The notes beneath the pieces were generated by a model. The model was not told the origin of the DNA and did not search any database. It was given only the letters and a program-made list of their open reading frames with translations. A program made the position numbers and the translations under genes. This document shows positions 33,126-43,051 of a stretch of DNA of 64,000 bases, one piece after another. Origin of the DNA: Hippasteria phrygiana (taxonomy: Eukaryota > Echinodermata > Asteroidea > Valvatida > Goniasteridae); the NCBI GenBank assembly GCA_037893225.1, contig JAZGUH010000084.1, positions 186,001 to 250,000 on the forward strand. Reading direction: 5' to 3'. Each line of letters begins with the position of its first letter. The stretch's first letter is position 1.

Positions 33126-33169
33126 CTGGACATTAAGGTTAAACAAAAAAAACATGATTTGCATCATGT

Positions 33170-33500
33170 CTTTTATTAACCCTCAAAGAGCCGGGTGGGG
33201 CGGATCATTTTCAATGATTGTTAGCCGACAATCGTTGGAAATGGTCTAGTTTCCCAACCTGATAATTCCCTGACTCTATAAATTCCTCCGGTTTGTCTAA
33301 AGTATGGTCAGGAAACCAGACTACCAAAACAATTTTTTTCTCTCCGTTTTCCCAGCATCTATGCACACAAAACTTTAAACAGGTCAGTGTTACAGTATTT
33401 GCTACACGCTATAAAATACTAAACTCACAAATCCATTTATTTCTGAAAATTACAGCAAAAGCATATGATGTATACTACCTTTTACAATATTTTGAAAGAC
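33170..33500. repeat. Intronic dispersed repeat (GTATACTACC family)
   Basis: TTTTCCCAGCATCTATGCAC, ACAAAACTTTAAACAGGTCA and the end ATGTATACTACCTTTTA match 37270-37400 and, more loosely, 49220-49355 and 61600-61660. It is part of a TTAA-flanked element family whose complete copy is at 48764. Confidence 0.7.
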
Positions 33501-33639
33501 GGTAATCGCCTTTTTTCCCCCAAGATGTTTACTGCTGACAGAGTACCCCAAATCAATTCAAAATATGCAAAATTAATTGAAAAGAATTTCTGCTCTACCT
33601 GTTGCATTTTTTATTGATAGTTTTGGAGAAGAGACCCAA

Positions 33640-33720
33640 CCCAACTCCCAACTCCCAACTCCCAACTCCCAACTCCCAGCCCAGCCCAGCCCAGCCCAAA
33701 CCCCAACCCCAACCCCAACC
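33640..33720. repeat. Low-complexity repeat abutting exon 9 donor
   Basis: CCCAACT x5, CAGCC x4 and CCAACC x4 microsatellites lie immediately downstream of the exon 9 splice donor. They keep several frames open but are intronic. Confidence 0.9.
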
Positions 33721-33723
33721 CAC

Positions 33724-33942
33724 CTGGGCAAACAGGGCAGCAGCCTCCATCTCCCATGACAGGCTGGTTGCAGGGCAGCGGAGGGCATGCCATCGTTGAG
33801 CACAAGACACGGCTGTCATGACAGACACAGACCGTACAGGAGTCTGCATTCCAGGTCTCTCCTTCAATGTAATACTCCCCTCGGAGTGACTGGCAGACCC
33901 TGTGACTCACAACTGGTTCCAAGTTACCATTGTCCAGTGAGT
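33724..33942 (-). CDS. CRIM1: CRIM1-like exon 9: VWC domain 4
   Basis: 219-bp phase 1-1 exon, 73 codons. It contains CQSLRGEYYIEGETWNADSC, then TVCVCHDSRVLC, then GGCCPVCP. GEYY-EGETWN-DSCT-C-CH-RVLC is the CRIM1 signature for this domain. Right after the donor (CCAG before GTGGGT) the intron is a low-complexity GGTTGGGG/GGCTGG and GGGAGTT repeat. It leaves the reading frame open but is not coding. Confidence 0.94.
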
Positions 33943-34142
33943 CTATCAGAATAGAAAATAATATTTCAATTATTTCGGCTAAGGACCATTTATTTATTAC
34001 ATTTCTTTACCCAGGGTGTGCCCAAACAGTTAAAAACCCGGTTTCCATTGGGGCCCTGCATACATTTTTAATTAAAAATGAATATTTAAACACATACAAA
34101 ATGTTAACACATATACAAAATATTTACACGAATATAAGAATA

Positions 34143-34275
34143 AAAAAATTAGCTGCCCTAACGTTTCGAACTTAAGCAAGTTCTTTCTCAAAGGCAAATT
34201 GATTTGTATATTTCAGGTCCATTCAGTCAGTAAGCAGTTTGCAGCAGTTTAACTCATTTTCATGAATATAAGAAT
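34143..34275. mobile_element. Penelope-like element terminal copy with inverted hammerhead-like segment
   Basis: GATTTGTATATTTCAGGTCC, ATTCAGTCAG and GCAGTTTGCAGCAGTTT are in the same orientation as at 36599-36660. The adjoining 57 bp (34143-34199) is the reverse complement of the matching part at 36541-36600. The minus-strand segment folds like the motif at 36547. Confidence 0.75.
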
Positions 34276-34469
34276 GCTTAAACAAATAAATCTATTTACA
34301 CTTAACTTTCAACTCTGCAGTTGAAGCATATTGCTGATTTACTGGATGGGCGAAAAACCCATGAAAAAAAACCTTTTGGGGAAAAAAACATGGGGAAATT
34401 CCCATCCGGCTCCAAAGATTGTTTCTTTAATAGGCAACTTTGGTCAAGAGCTATAATAAACTATTGACA

Positions 34470-34930
34470 ATTACAGGCTTTCAAGCAGACTTAGGTGAAA
34501 AAGTGGGAGTATAGTAGGATCAAAATATATAAAAAACAGGACAAAAGTAGGACTCTGGAGGACAAAATCAGGATAAAGTAGGACTTTTGCAGACTTTCAG
34601 GAGTATTTTTCATTGATACTCGCCCATGTCCACAGCATCACAAGCCTCATTTGGCATGTTCTGTACTCACAACACTTGTGCTCCACCATTAACTAAGCTC
34701 TTGGAAGTAAAGTTGCAGTACTCCTGCACCAAAGCCCTTCATTGTGTAATTTTCACATGACAGTGTGTAACAATATAAAAAATGTTCAATGAGATTACAT
34801 TTTTCAGAGTTTTGGGGGCAAAAAAGTAGGAAAAAGTAAGAAAAAAAATAGGAATTTTAAAAAGTAGGAAAAGTAGGAGCAAGGTAAAAAAAAAATAGGA
34901 AAGAGAAGGAAAGGTAGGAATACTTGATAG
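34470..34930. repeat. Copy of the interior of the 23187-24001 element
   Basis: CTTCATTTGGCATGTTCTGT, ACTCACAACACTTGTGCTCC and GCAGTACTCCTGCACC match 23540-23625. An A-rich AGTAGGAAAAAGTA tail follows at 34820-34920. Confidence 0.75.
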
Positions 34931-35488
34931 CCTGTGATTGTTGGACTGACATTGCCCGAACCCTATCTAGTCAACGACATCTAGTCAGCCATTTGGAACC
35001 AGCCTACAGGTATGGGCATGTTGGTTACCAATGGAAAACATTTTTTGTTTTTTTAACAAGTGACATAACAGTTCAAATACCTATCATTCTTTGGGGAGGT
35101 GAGTCTGTCTCACCGACGGTGGAAGTTACCCCGCCTGGGTCTATAGGTCTGAAAATTAGGATAATTTCTCTGGAATCGTTTTTAGAATTATCCGCTATTT
35201 AGATCAGGGCCCAGGAAAACTGTAAGGGAGGTACAATTGCCAATTCAAAACGTCGCCAACGGCTGAAAAGATCCTTTTAAAAAGTAAAATATAATGATAC
35301 AAATGACCACCCTTTGAAAATTAGCTGTTTTGTTTTTTCTGAAATTCGTGATCAAATGACTTACGAGCAACAATATGTTGATGCTTGATAAAGTCTTGGT
35401 TAATCGTACTTCAGTCACTGGCTTAAAGTGATTTGTTCTAATAATTCTGACTTTTCCCATCATGTACAGGTACTGAAGAATAATTAAC

Positions 35489-36238
35489 TTGGTTGCCAGG
35501 GGCCACAGCTCCCGCCAAGTTCAACGTGCTATCGCCAGAGCCAAATCTATCACCAGAGATTTTGCGCTCAAGAAAAAGACACCTAGCACTAATGCCGACC
35601 CCAAGATTCCCTTGGTCACCACCTTTCATCCTAGTCTCCCTCCCCTTCGTAAAATAACTAATGACAACCATCATATCCTTCATACTTCAGATCGCCTTGC
35701 CCGTGCCGCCCCTGACAACCCAATATTGGCTTATAGGCGCCCCCGCAATCTACGAGACCTGATTGTTCGAGCCGAGGTCCCCACCTTGGCTGCATCCCCT
35801 CCCATACAGCATGGTACTTTTAAGTGCGATTCCAGGTGTGTTGTTTGCCAGACTCACATGCAGGAGTCTGACTCCTTTTCTGGCCATTCATCTGGAACTA
35901 CTCACAGAACCAATGGCAACATTACTTGCAACACCTCTAATGTCATATATCTCATTTCTTGCAGGGTTTGTGGTATCCAGTATGTCGGGGAGACCAAGAA
36001 CACGCTCAAGAAGCGTTTCTATGGCCATCGATCGACTGTAAACACCAAGAAAATTGACACCCCTGTTGGTCATCACTTCAACTTGCCTAACCATTCCATT
36101 TCTGATATGATTCTACAGGGCATAGAATCACTTTTCCACCGCAAGGACTCAGTTCGCCTCAGCCGAGAGAAAGTTTGGATGAAACGTCTTCGGACTATTC
36201 AACCACATGGTCTAAACATCCAGGAAGGGAATGATTAA
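35489..36238 (+). pseudogene. Penelope-like element GIY-YIG endonuclease fragment
   Basis: 249 open codons from a TTG (no ATG), so 5' truncated. A Cys cluster (CDSRCVVC, then CNTSNVIYLISCRVCG) is followed by the GIY-YIG-type nuclease: IQYVGETKNTLKKRFYGHRS with G-E-T-x3-L-x2-R, then HHFNLPNH and E-x-WM--L-T-PHGLN. This is the carboxyl-terminal endonuclease domain of Penelope-like retroelements, which nicks target DNA for reverse transcription. The RT domain is absent. The frame is intact to TAA at 36236. Confidence 0.9.
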
Positions 36239-36665
36239 CTTTTAATTTTTTCCCCCATTGTCATTTGTTTACAGATTATCCTCCTGGCAAACCCTCTTGG
36301 GGTCTCTTGGCCAAATGGGGTTGTCTTACCATTTCCTGTTTATCTTTGCCACTAACCACATTCCTTTGTCCAATTCCCCAGCTTCAACCTTCATCCTAAT
36401 CCCTCCCCGCATTCATCCTTACCCAAACCTCTCTCTTTGATGTTTACCCACTGCCATGCTCCCTTGCATCCCTCTTTTGTGTTTCTCCACCCACCCCCTC
36501 ATGCATGTGTGTTCCCTACATGTTTGTTTCTTGTACTCTGTCATTTGCCTTTGAGAAAGAACTTGCTTAAGTTCGAAACGTCAGGCCAGCTAATTTTTTG
36601 ATTTGTATATTTCAGGTCCATTCAGTCAGTCAGCAGTTTGCAGCAGTTTTATTCATTTTCATATT
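36239..36665 (+). mobile_element. 3' UTR and terminal repeat of the Penelope-like element
   Basis: A pyrimidine-rich 3' UTR leads to the hammerhead-like motif (36547-36586), then GATTTGTATATTTCAGGTCC and GCAGCAGTTTTATTCATTTT. The latter also ends the terminal copy at 34275 and the fragment at 46920-46970. Confidence 0.8.
36547..36586 (+). ncRNA. Degenerate hammerhead-ribozyme-like motif
   Basis: GCCT pairs with AGGC (helix I), GAACTT-GCTT-AAGTTC forms helix II, and GAAAC-GTC follows. This is the 3' core and cleavage triplet seen in Penelope-type hammerheads. The CUGANGA core strand reads TTGAGAA, so activity is doubtful. Penelope-like elements are known to carry hammerheads in their terminal repeats. 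Confidence 0.55.
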
Positions 36666-36759
36666 AAAGTGTATTTGTTCAACTTTCATTAGTTTATCCA
36701 GCCTATTCAAGAATAGAATGATTTGTAGGATTCCTTCTACCAAAGTCCACAAGAGAAGA

Positions 36760-37430
36760 TATTAGTTTCAGTTTAAAGGCATGATATAGCATCGGCAGAG
36801 CTGACAACATAGTTGAGGTCAGTGTTCATACTTTGTGTGATTCAACATATACATGAAATAACAAACCTGTGAACTTTAAAGGTAATATACAACATTTGCA
36901 ATCAACAAAAACAAAACGACTGAATTATTATGAAATACCTTTCTTGACTGTAATGTTATTAAATAATAGTCTCAATAGTCTCAAGCATCCTGTGAAATCA
37001 TGGCACCTGGTGTGCTGTCATTTCCAAGTAAAGTGACATTTTTGTAGCAATTTCTAGCGATGGTCAGCAGACCATCGTCAAAAAAAAAATCACTTTTCTT
37101 CAAATCCTGCCCCTAATTTAATCAACTTTTAGTCCACATTTCGTTTGGCAATTGGTTACATATCCATGAACGGGTGCAAGCAAGCTAGTCAAGTTCCCTG
37201 ACCTGATAACTCCCCGACAACTATAAATGCTCCGTTTTGTCTGAAGTAGGGTCAGGGAACCAGACTACAAGAGCAGCATTTTTTCTCTCCGTTTTCCCAG
37301 CATCTATGCACACAAAACTTTAAACAGGTCAGTGTTACAGTACTTGCTATAAAATATTAACCCCCAAATCCATTCATTTCTAAAAATTACAGCAAAAGCA
37401 GATATTGTAGATTACATTCAAACCAATTAA
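36760..37430. repeat. TTAA-type elements next to exon 8
   Basis: TTTAAAGGCATGATATAGCAT starts an element also seen inverted near 53225-53260. TTTAAAGGTAATATACAACA begins a copy of the 48764 family, whose far end (CAGCATCTATGCACACAAAA) runs almost to the exon 8 donor. Confidence 0.65.
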
Positions 37431-37433
37431 TAC

Positions 37434-37643
37434 CTGGGCATGATGGACAGCAGTCGCCCGGCCTGATGTTGGGCTGACTGCACTTCAGCACCGGGCACGC
37501 AATCAGGGAGCACATTTCCTTTCCGTTGTGGCAGAAACACTCCCGGCAACCGTCGTGCCAAATCTCGCTGTCGTCATGGATATGCCCGTCCAGCGTCAGG
37601 CACGAACCCAGGGTAACTGGGCGGAGAGTGGGCAGGGCAGCGC
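37434..37643 (-). CDS. CRIM1: CRIM1-like exon 8: VWC domain 3
   Basis: 210-bp phase 1-1 exon, 70 codons. It contains SCLTLDGHIHDDSEIWHDG, then CRECFCHNGKEMCSL, then PGDCCPSCP. This is the best-conserved part of the protein: CLT-DGH, E-WHDGCREC and NG-EMC match vertebrate CRIM1 almost residue for residue. The acceptor is CCTCCTCCAG, and the donor is CCAG before GTATTA. A hAT MITE inserted 77 bp upstream in the intron, with target duplication CTAAGCAC. Confidence 0.95.
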
Positions 37644-37719
37644 CTGGAGGAGGAACGAGGAGGACCGAAGAAGGTGCAAATTTCACTGAGCTGGTTAGGT
37701 ACACAGTTTTGCTAAGCAC

Positions 37720-38003
37720 CAGAGTTGTATTCGAGTCCCTGCAAGTCCTTTCACAAGTCCCTGCAAGTCCCTGCAAGTCCCTGCAAGTCCCTGCAAGTCC
37801 ATGCAAGTCTCTGCAAGTCCCTGCAAGTCCATCACAACCCCTCCATTCCTAATCCCAATCACAAGCTATTCAAATGAGCTGTGACAAAGGCATTCCTTTG
37901 TCATTGTTCATCTAGTTACTTGTGACAGGCTTTATGAAAGGACTCTGACTGGGCTTGCGAAAGGACTTGTGAAAGGACTTGCAGGGACTCGACTACAACT
38001 CTG
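37720..38003. mobile_element. hAT MITE with perfect 8-bp TSD
   Basis: CAGAGTTGTATTCGAGTCCC ... GGGACTCGACTACAACTCTG, with flanks CTAAGCAC at 37712-37719 and 38004-38011. The left arm holds a TGCAAGTCCC microrepeat, about seven times. Confidence 0.95.
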
Positions 38004-38194
38004 CTAAGCACAGAACATATCTGCTTAGCAGAAACACGTTACCAGACCAAATACATGTACTGTGTGATATGTATTGCTTGTGACTGGTCCCCTGCTAATT
38101 TGTGCTTAGTACACAAGGGATCATTTCATATTATCTAAAAGCGGTATGTACTGCGGTACCGCTGCGTTTTTGCGGTACCAGTATTAACACCCAG

Positions 38195-38580
38195 CTGGCT
38201 GATATAATGAGCTTGTCCTATACAGGTCAGTGCACACAGGCAGTTTCGTCGCTGCAATTTTCATGAGAAGTGTGTGATCTTGTGGCCATTTTCGGCATCA
38301 ATAATCCCATGGCTTTCTGGCTAATCCATCTCCGTTGACAATGGGGAATTAAAGTATTCCAAGGCAGAGCGCTTGCATGTAATAAACATTCATTGCAGCA
38401 AGACCTCCACTAACAGGGTTCTTTGTCTATGGTCTGACTGCTGCAAACTGGAAATGTTTGACAAGCCGATTGGGCTTGATTGAGCTCCCAAGCTCCAGTT
38501 TTGACTTCATGAATATTCAGTTATTCAAGCCGCCTGGCTTCCCATTCATCAGCAAGGTTTGAGGTACGGAATGCGGCACC
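38195..38580. repeat. Dispersed repeat, copy of 31790-32128
   Basis: Same ordered blocks as the first copy (CAGCTGGCTGATATAATGAG, AGCCGCCTGGCTTCCCATTC), with an extra about 60-bp segment near 38340. It ends in a GCGGTACCGCA-type inverted repeat. Confidence 0.8.
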
Positions 38581-38724
38581 GCAAAGAAAAACAGCGGTAC
38601 TGCAATCAATACCGCACCTGGACAATATGAAATGCTCCCTACTCCGGTAGAAGTAACCGCACAGATTCGGATAAACTAAATTTGAAAATGAGCATTACGT
38701 AACAGCTGTGGTCAAACATATTAC

Positions 38725-39000
38725 CTTTGCATTTACAGATCTCGCATCCCCTGACGTCCCGTTCCAGCCCGTGTGTGCACTGCTTGCTACAGCTCAGCCG
38801 GGTGGGGCAGGTCTGGCACTTGCAGCGCATGCACCCATTGCGGCCAGTCTGGTAGCCGTACAGGCATGTCTTGTCGCAGAACTCCGTCTCCGGGCACGCC
38901 TGTTTGCGTTGGCACTTGCAGAGGTTGCAGCCCTGCTCATCGGTGCGGAAGCCCCAGGGGCAGAGCTTGGGGCATGTGGAGGCCATGTCGGGGCAGAACT
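38725..39000 (-). CDS. CRIM1: CRIM1-like exon 7: antistasin-like repeats 3-5
   Basis: 276-bp phase 1-1 exon, 92 codons, with three tandem six-Cys repeats. They are CPDMASTCPKLCPWGF to NLCKCQ, CPETEFCDKTCLYGY to MRCKCQ, and CPTRLSCSKQCTHGL to EICKCK. With the two preceding exons this makes five antistasin-like repeats, against four annotated in vertebrate CRIM1. The exon is GC-richer than its surroundings. A 690-bp TIR element starts 60 bp upstream of its acceptor. Confidence 0.94.
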
Positions 39001-39059
39001 CTGCAAGGAGCAAGTAGGAGCAATTTTGATCAAGGAAAATAAATTAATGAGTGGTTGTT

Positions 39060-39749
39060 TAAAGCCCCAGTCCCACTAGGACCTAGCGATTTCCCGCGAC
39101 CAGTTCAGTCGTGCGACAAGGCGGTCGTGGGTAGTCGTGAATATTTCCTGCGATTTGAGCCTAGCAGTCATATTGTAAGACCAGTCGTGCAACCTGTAGA
39201 AGACTTGTTTCCGACTGATAGCACCACTAATCGCACGGCTGTCGCACGACTACCCAAGACTACGTACGAGTGGTAAGGTCCTGTCGCACGACTGGCTACG
39301 ACCAATCGCACGACTATTCGTACGACTTGTCGTGGAGTCGCACGACTAGTCTTGCTTAGTTGTGCATTTAGTCGTGCATCTAGGCGTGCAATCAGGTCTA
39401 AGTGCACGACAAGTCGTGCCAGTAGTCGTGGAAAGTTGTGCAACTGTCGTACGACAGGAGAATCCTTCGATCAGCCACGACAATGAAGGACCACCCAAGA
39501 CTTGTCCCACGACCATCGCACGACCGTCGCACGACAAATGACTAGGCTGCGACAAGATGCGACTACTTCAGTCGCAGCCAGGTTTTTAAACAGTTTAAAA
39601 ACCTGTCTGCGACTGATTTCGGTCGTGCGAATATCCAAGACCACCCACGACCACCCAAGACTTGTGGCACGACTTTTTAAAGATTGCCTGCGATTTCCAG
39701 TCGCAGCCTGTTGTAAGTTGTCGTATCTCCTAGTGGCACTGGGGCTTAA
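39060..39749. mobile_element. 690-bp TIR element packed with TCGTGCGAC motifs
   Basis: Left end TTAAAGCCCCAGTCCCACTAGGA, right end TCCTAGTGGCACTGGGGCTTAA. The interior is unusually GC- and CpG-rich for the region, with dozens of GTCGTGCGAC / GTCGCACGAC variants in both orientations. No ORF has a family match. The ends suggest a TTAA-targeting non-autonomous element. Confidence 0.85.
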
Positions 39750-40255
39750 ACCCCACCCCCTACACCATTTTTTTCTCTACATGTAACCTGAATCCTCTAA
39801 TTTCCTCCGATTCCAAAATCCTCCAATGTTTGCTACTACTACTAGGAACCACTGCCTGAATCCTGCAAAATCCTCCAGTGGCTTTTGGAAAGTGGTGTAT
39901 CCAGCAGAGGGGGGGGGGGGGGTGAAACTTGCCCCTCATGGCAGCATTTTCAGGCGTCATAAAAAAACAAAAGTAATAGTGTTTTAAGATGGTTCAGACG
40001 TTGTTTGCCCTCCCTGGCACAAAAAGCTGGATACGCTACTGGTTTTGGATAAACACCCCAGTAACCTCAATCCTCTGAAATCATCCAGCATCAGATTGGG
40101 CCTGATGACCTGGATCCTCCATTTTCCTCCAGAGGCAAAATCCTCTAATGCCCTCAATCCTGCAAAATCCTCCGATGCTTCACCTTCCAAAGACCCTCAA
40201 TCCTCCAAATTCCTCCATTTGGCAAAGAGGATTTTGGGGATTTAGGAAGGTTAGG
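39750..40255. repeat. AATCCTCCAAAATCC-rich repeat
   Basis: Many CCTCCAAT/ATCCTCC motifs, ending GGATTTAGGAAGGTTAGGG. The same text recurs at 57460-57813 (for example CAGTAACCTCAATCCTCTGA). The complete family copies have TTAA-CCCTAAC ends. Confidence 0.75.
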
Positions 40256-40297
40256 GTACGCTCTTAACCTGTCACTGTTTAGTGCGATAAATGTATA

Positions 40298-40698
40298 CAG
40301 TGGTGTGCAAAATTATTCGAACACTTGGCATATTTGTAGGTACTTTAGTTGTTTGTGATGAAATGGCAATCAATATACTCAATGTACATTCAAATGAAAC
40401 CCTCTGGAATGAACTTCAGAAGACTTGGAACAGCATTAGTGTAGAAACTCTCAGGAAATATATAAGACACTATGCCCAAAAGATGTGCCACAGTGATTGC
40501 TGCCAAGGGTGGACACACCAAATATTAGAGTAAAGTTTGATAAAAAAAGATGGTAGGACTGGCAGATACTAATGTGAGCTACATGTATGCTCACAACAAT
40601 TACCTTTTCTATTTAATACAGGTGAAAAATGTAAACCAGACATTGACTATCAATTTCTTCAGATATGTCAAGTGTTGGAATAATTTTGCACACCACTG
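40298..40698 (+). mobile_element. Internally deleted Tc1-like transposon
   Basis: CAGTGGTGTGCAAAATTATT at the left and AATAATTTTGCACACCACTG at the right are near-perfect 30-bp inverted repeats flanked by TA. The interior keeps the carboxyl end of a Tc1-type transposase. Confidence 0.95.
40395..40533 (+). pseudogene. Tc1-like transposase carboxyl-terminal fragment
   Basis: Reads LWNELQKTWNSISVETLRKYI, then CHSDCCQGWTHQILE and stop. The W-x2-I-x3-L, and CxxVIxAKGGxTxY-like ending are those of Tc1 transposases, with substitutions. The DDE catalytic core is deleted, so the element cannot move itself. Confidence 0.85.
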
Positions 40699-40961
40699 TA
40701 CATGATACATGTACATGTACATCCAAACTGATATCAACACACAACAGACAATCAGCATGCCTTGTATTAAGGTGTGTGGGCAAATTACAAACAGTATGTG
40801 AATCTTTTGACGGTATGCAAATTAGGTCTTTAGACTGTCAAACAGTTTGTAAACTATCGTTTGGGCCTCGCTTTCAGACCCCAAAAGGTTGCGTTTTTGT
40901 ACCCCCTTCAAGAGCCCAACAAAAGAGGCTGATTGGCGAGGCGGTTTTACAATGGACATCA

Positions 40962-41028
40962 ATGGCTGTGCCACCGCTAATCCTCCAGGGTTAATTAACC
41001 CTGGAGGATCAGCAGTGCCACAGCCATT
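40962..41028. repeat. Near-perfect 67-bp palindrome centred on TTAATTAA
   Basis: ATCCTCCAGGGTTAA is followed directly by its reverse complement TTAACCCTGGAGGAT. The outer arms ATGGCTGTGCCAC / GTGCCACAGCCAT extend it. It looks like two TTAA-type transposon ends joined head to head. Confidence 0.85.
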
Positions 41029-41473
41029 TAAATAAGGTGCTGCAGCCATTTAAGCGACCACTGTTATCACAATGGCGGCTAATCTGATAAGTACTCCATT
41101 GTGCAGCCCACCAAACTCCTGACTGTGAGCGCTCAAGTGTATACCATTTAGGCTGGGGATTAATACCATTTGGGCCCATACCATTTGGGAACTCTCAAGT
41201 AATTTGCATACCGTTTCTAAATCGCACTGATGCCTAAGTTGGATCCAGATAGTTGACTAGACTAGGGAGAGGGCACGTTCCCCTTTTTCATGGGCAGTGC
41301 TTTCAATAGCGTTTACACATACATCCAAACACAACAGATCAACACACAACAGATAACAGAAACTGGATGTTCAGGAAGAGGGGATCGAGGGTTCTCGTAG
41401 GGGGAAGTTGCCCCCCTCCACTCTTGCTACGCCATTAATCATCAACAGGCATCCAATATTTGACTGATCATAC

Positions 41474-41602
41474 CTGAATTACATTCACACCTCCTACAGC
41501 CGACACTGTCCATCTTAAGGCCTAACGGACACACCAGGCTACAATCCAGGGCTGGGCAGATGATGGTTGGTGGTTCTACTGTCGTCAGAATACCAGGGGT
41601 AC
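41474..41602 (-). CDS. CRIM1: CRIM1-like exon 6: antistasin-like repeat 2
   Basis: 129-bp phase 1-1 exon, 43 codons. It has the linker GTPGILTTVEPPTII, then CPALDCSLVCPLGLK and DSVGCRRCECNS. The EPPTII stretch resembles the sequence before the first antistasin-like repeat of vertebrate CRIM1. The acceptor follows TTTTTTATACAG, and the donor is TCAG before GTATGA. It is too short to appear as an ATG-initiated ORF. Its upstream intron is short (1.3 kb). Confidence 0.9.
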
Positions 41603-41760
41603 CTGTATAAAAAAGGGGAAAAAATACAGTTCATTGTGTGAAAATCTGCAAAACCCAAAACAGAGCCTGAAATTCATTATATTTTGATGGGGGTTTCTTT
41701 GATTACAAGCAAACCTGTTACATAGTTGCCAACATTTCTAAATTTGTAATCAATTTTAAC

Positions 41761-42019
41761 CAGAGATGTAATCAAGTCAATCACAAGTCAATCACAAGTC
41801 AATCACAAGTCAATCACAAGTCAATCACAAGTCACTTCACAATTCTGGTCTCAAGCCATGTAACAAGCTATTAAAATACACTATATAACAAAAGCATTTC
41901 ATTGTCATTGTTCATCCTATGTAGCTTGTGAGCTACTTGTGACTGACTTGTGATCTGCCTTTTGATCTGACTTGCGATTGACTTGTGATTGACTTGTGAT
42001 TGACTTGATTACAACTCTG
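41761..42019. mobile_element. hAT MITE with perfect 8-bp TSD
   Basis: CAGAGATGTAATCAAGTC ... GACTTGATTACAACTCTG, with flanks ATTTTAAC at 41753-41760 and 42020-42027. The arms are expanded into AATCACAAGTC repeats. Confidence 0.95.
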
Positions 42020-42359
42020 ATTTTAACTACACATATATCGTGAATAAAGTGAATTCATGAATTCTAAGATATCAAGACGTGTAAAAAAAAAAAAGGTTCA
42101 ATTATTTCAATTTGTCGACTATGCATCCCGCTAGTGATTACACATTTTCAAAAAAACATGCATACACAAAGTTTGTTGGCACTTAGGGCTGTTCAAAATG
42201 AGCAAATGAGCTACAAAAATGCAGTGATTACGTACCGAGCATGAACTGGTCTATAGACCTTTTGGACCGCATAGACCATCATGGACCGCATAGTGTAGTG
42301 CTCCTTAGAAAGTGCTCATTCAAGTAAGCCAGTCAAGCGTGCACATGGTTTTAACCTGC

Positions 42360-42620
42360 TTAACCCCTTGAGTAAGGTATTTTACGGGAGACGTCGGGGT
42401 GCCGCGGCGGCTCTGGGAGCCAAGCAAAATGTCCACAATGTGTTTGTGCAGTCAAGCATAACATATACACAATAATCTAACAATGGACTGAAACTGCACA
42501 AACAGCGGCCAATGGCATCATCCGGCCTGGTGGCACTGTTTAATCTAACAATGGATTGAAACTGCACAAACAGCGGGCAATGGCGTCATCCGGCCTGGTG
42601 GCACTGGGTTTTTTTGTATG
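42360..42620. mobile_element. TTAA-type MITE, right-truncated with internal duplication
   Basis: Starts TTAACCCCTTGAGTA. The AATCTAACAATGGA...GGTGGCACTG segment is tandemly duplicated (42474-42540 and 42541-42606). The distal terminal repeat is missing. Confidence 0.8.
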
Positions 42621-42656
42621 ACGATCGCTCCAAGGCAGTCCACGTGTGGTGATTTT

Positions 42657-42874
42657 CAGGGGTGAGATTGGCAAAAAAAATGCAGTGTTTGGGGGTCGCC
42701 AGGGATCCCAGAGCAATGTAGGGTCTATGGTTTGTATTTGCCTAAAGGCACCCCTTAAAATAGCCATTTTACAGGTAAAAACACCTTTAGGGTTAACACC
42801 TCAAGAATTCAAGATTTCAAGAGATTCTATAAAAATTATGAAATTGGGAAAAAACCTGACAAATCTCATGCCTG
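42657..42874. mobile_element. hAT-like MITE, CAGGGGTGAGAT ends
   Basis: CAGGGGTGAGATTGGC at left and CCTGACAAATCTCATGCCTG at right, inverse in order relative to the copy at 19270. It lies 61 bp from the donor of CRIM1-like exon 5. Confidence 0.7.
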
Positions 42875-42934
42875 GGTTTTGTTTACATTTCACACTAGTG
42901 GCTGAAAAAAGGTCTGGAGGGTAAAAATACCAAC

Positions 42935-43051
42935 CTGCTACACACTCGCATGTCATGCACCCCTCAGCATCGTGCTTGTAGCCATGTGTACAATGTAGAG
43001 AGCAGCTCATCCTGGGGCACTCGACTGATGGAATGGTGACGAATGTTGGCT
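42935..43051 (-). CDS. CRIM1: CRIM1-like exon 5: antistasin-like repeat 1
   Basis: 117-bp phase 1-1 exon, 39 codons: a short Pro/Thr linker (EPTFVTIPSVE), then CPRMSCSLHCTHGYK and DAEGCMTCECVA. The six-cysteine spacing C-x4-C-x3-C-x10-C-x2-C-x-C is that of antistasin-like domains, which form a run in the centre of CRIM1. The acceptor TTTTTTTAG is strong, and the donor is GCAG before GTTGGT. Its linker and spacing closely resemble the next exon, suggesting exon duplication. Confidence 0.9.

Noticed and set aside
33573..33720. Extension of exon 9 beyond its donor (GLGLGLGFGLGWAG...)
   Set aside because: The low-complexity tail is a microsatellite, and the GT donor at the conserved CCPVCP position with the correct phase explains the exon end.
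38708..39079. Plus-strand ORFs opposite exon 7
   Set aside because: Shadow of the antistasin exon, with no domain of its own.
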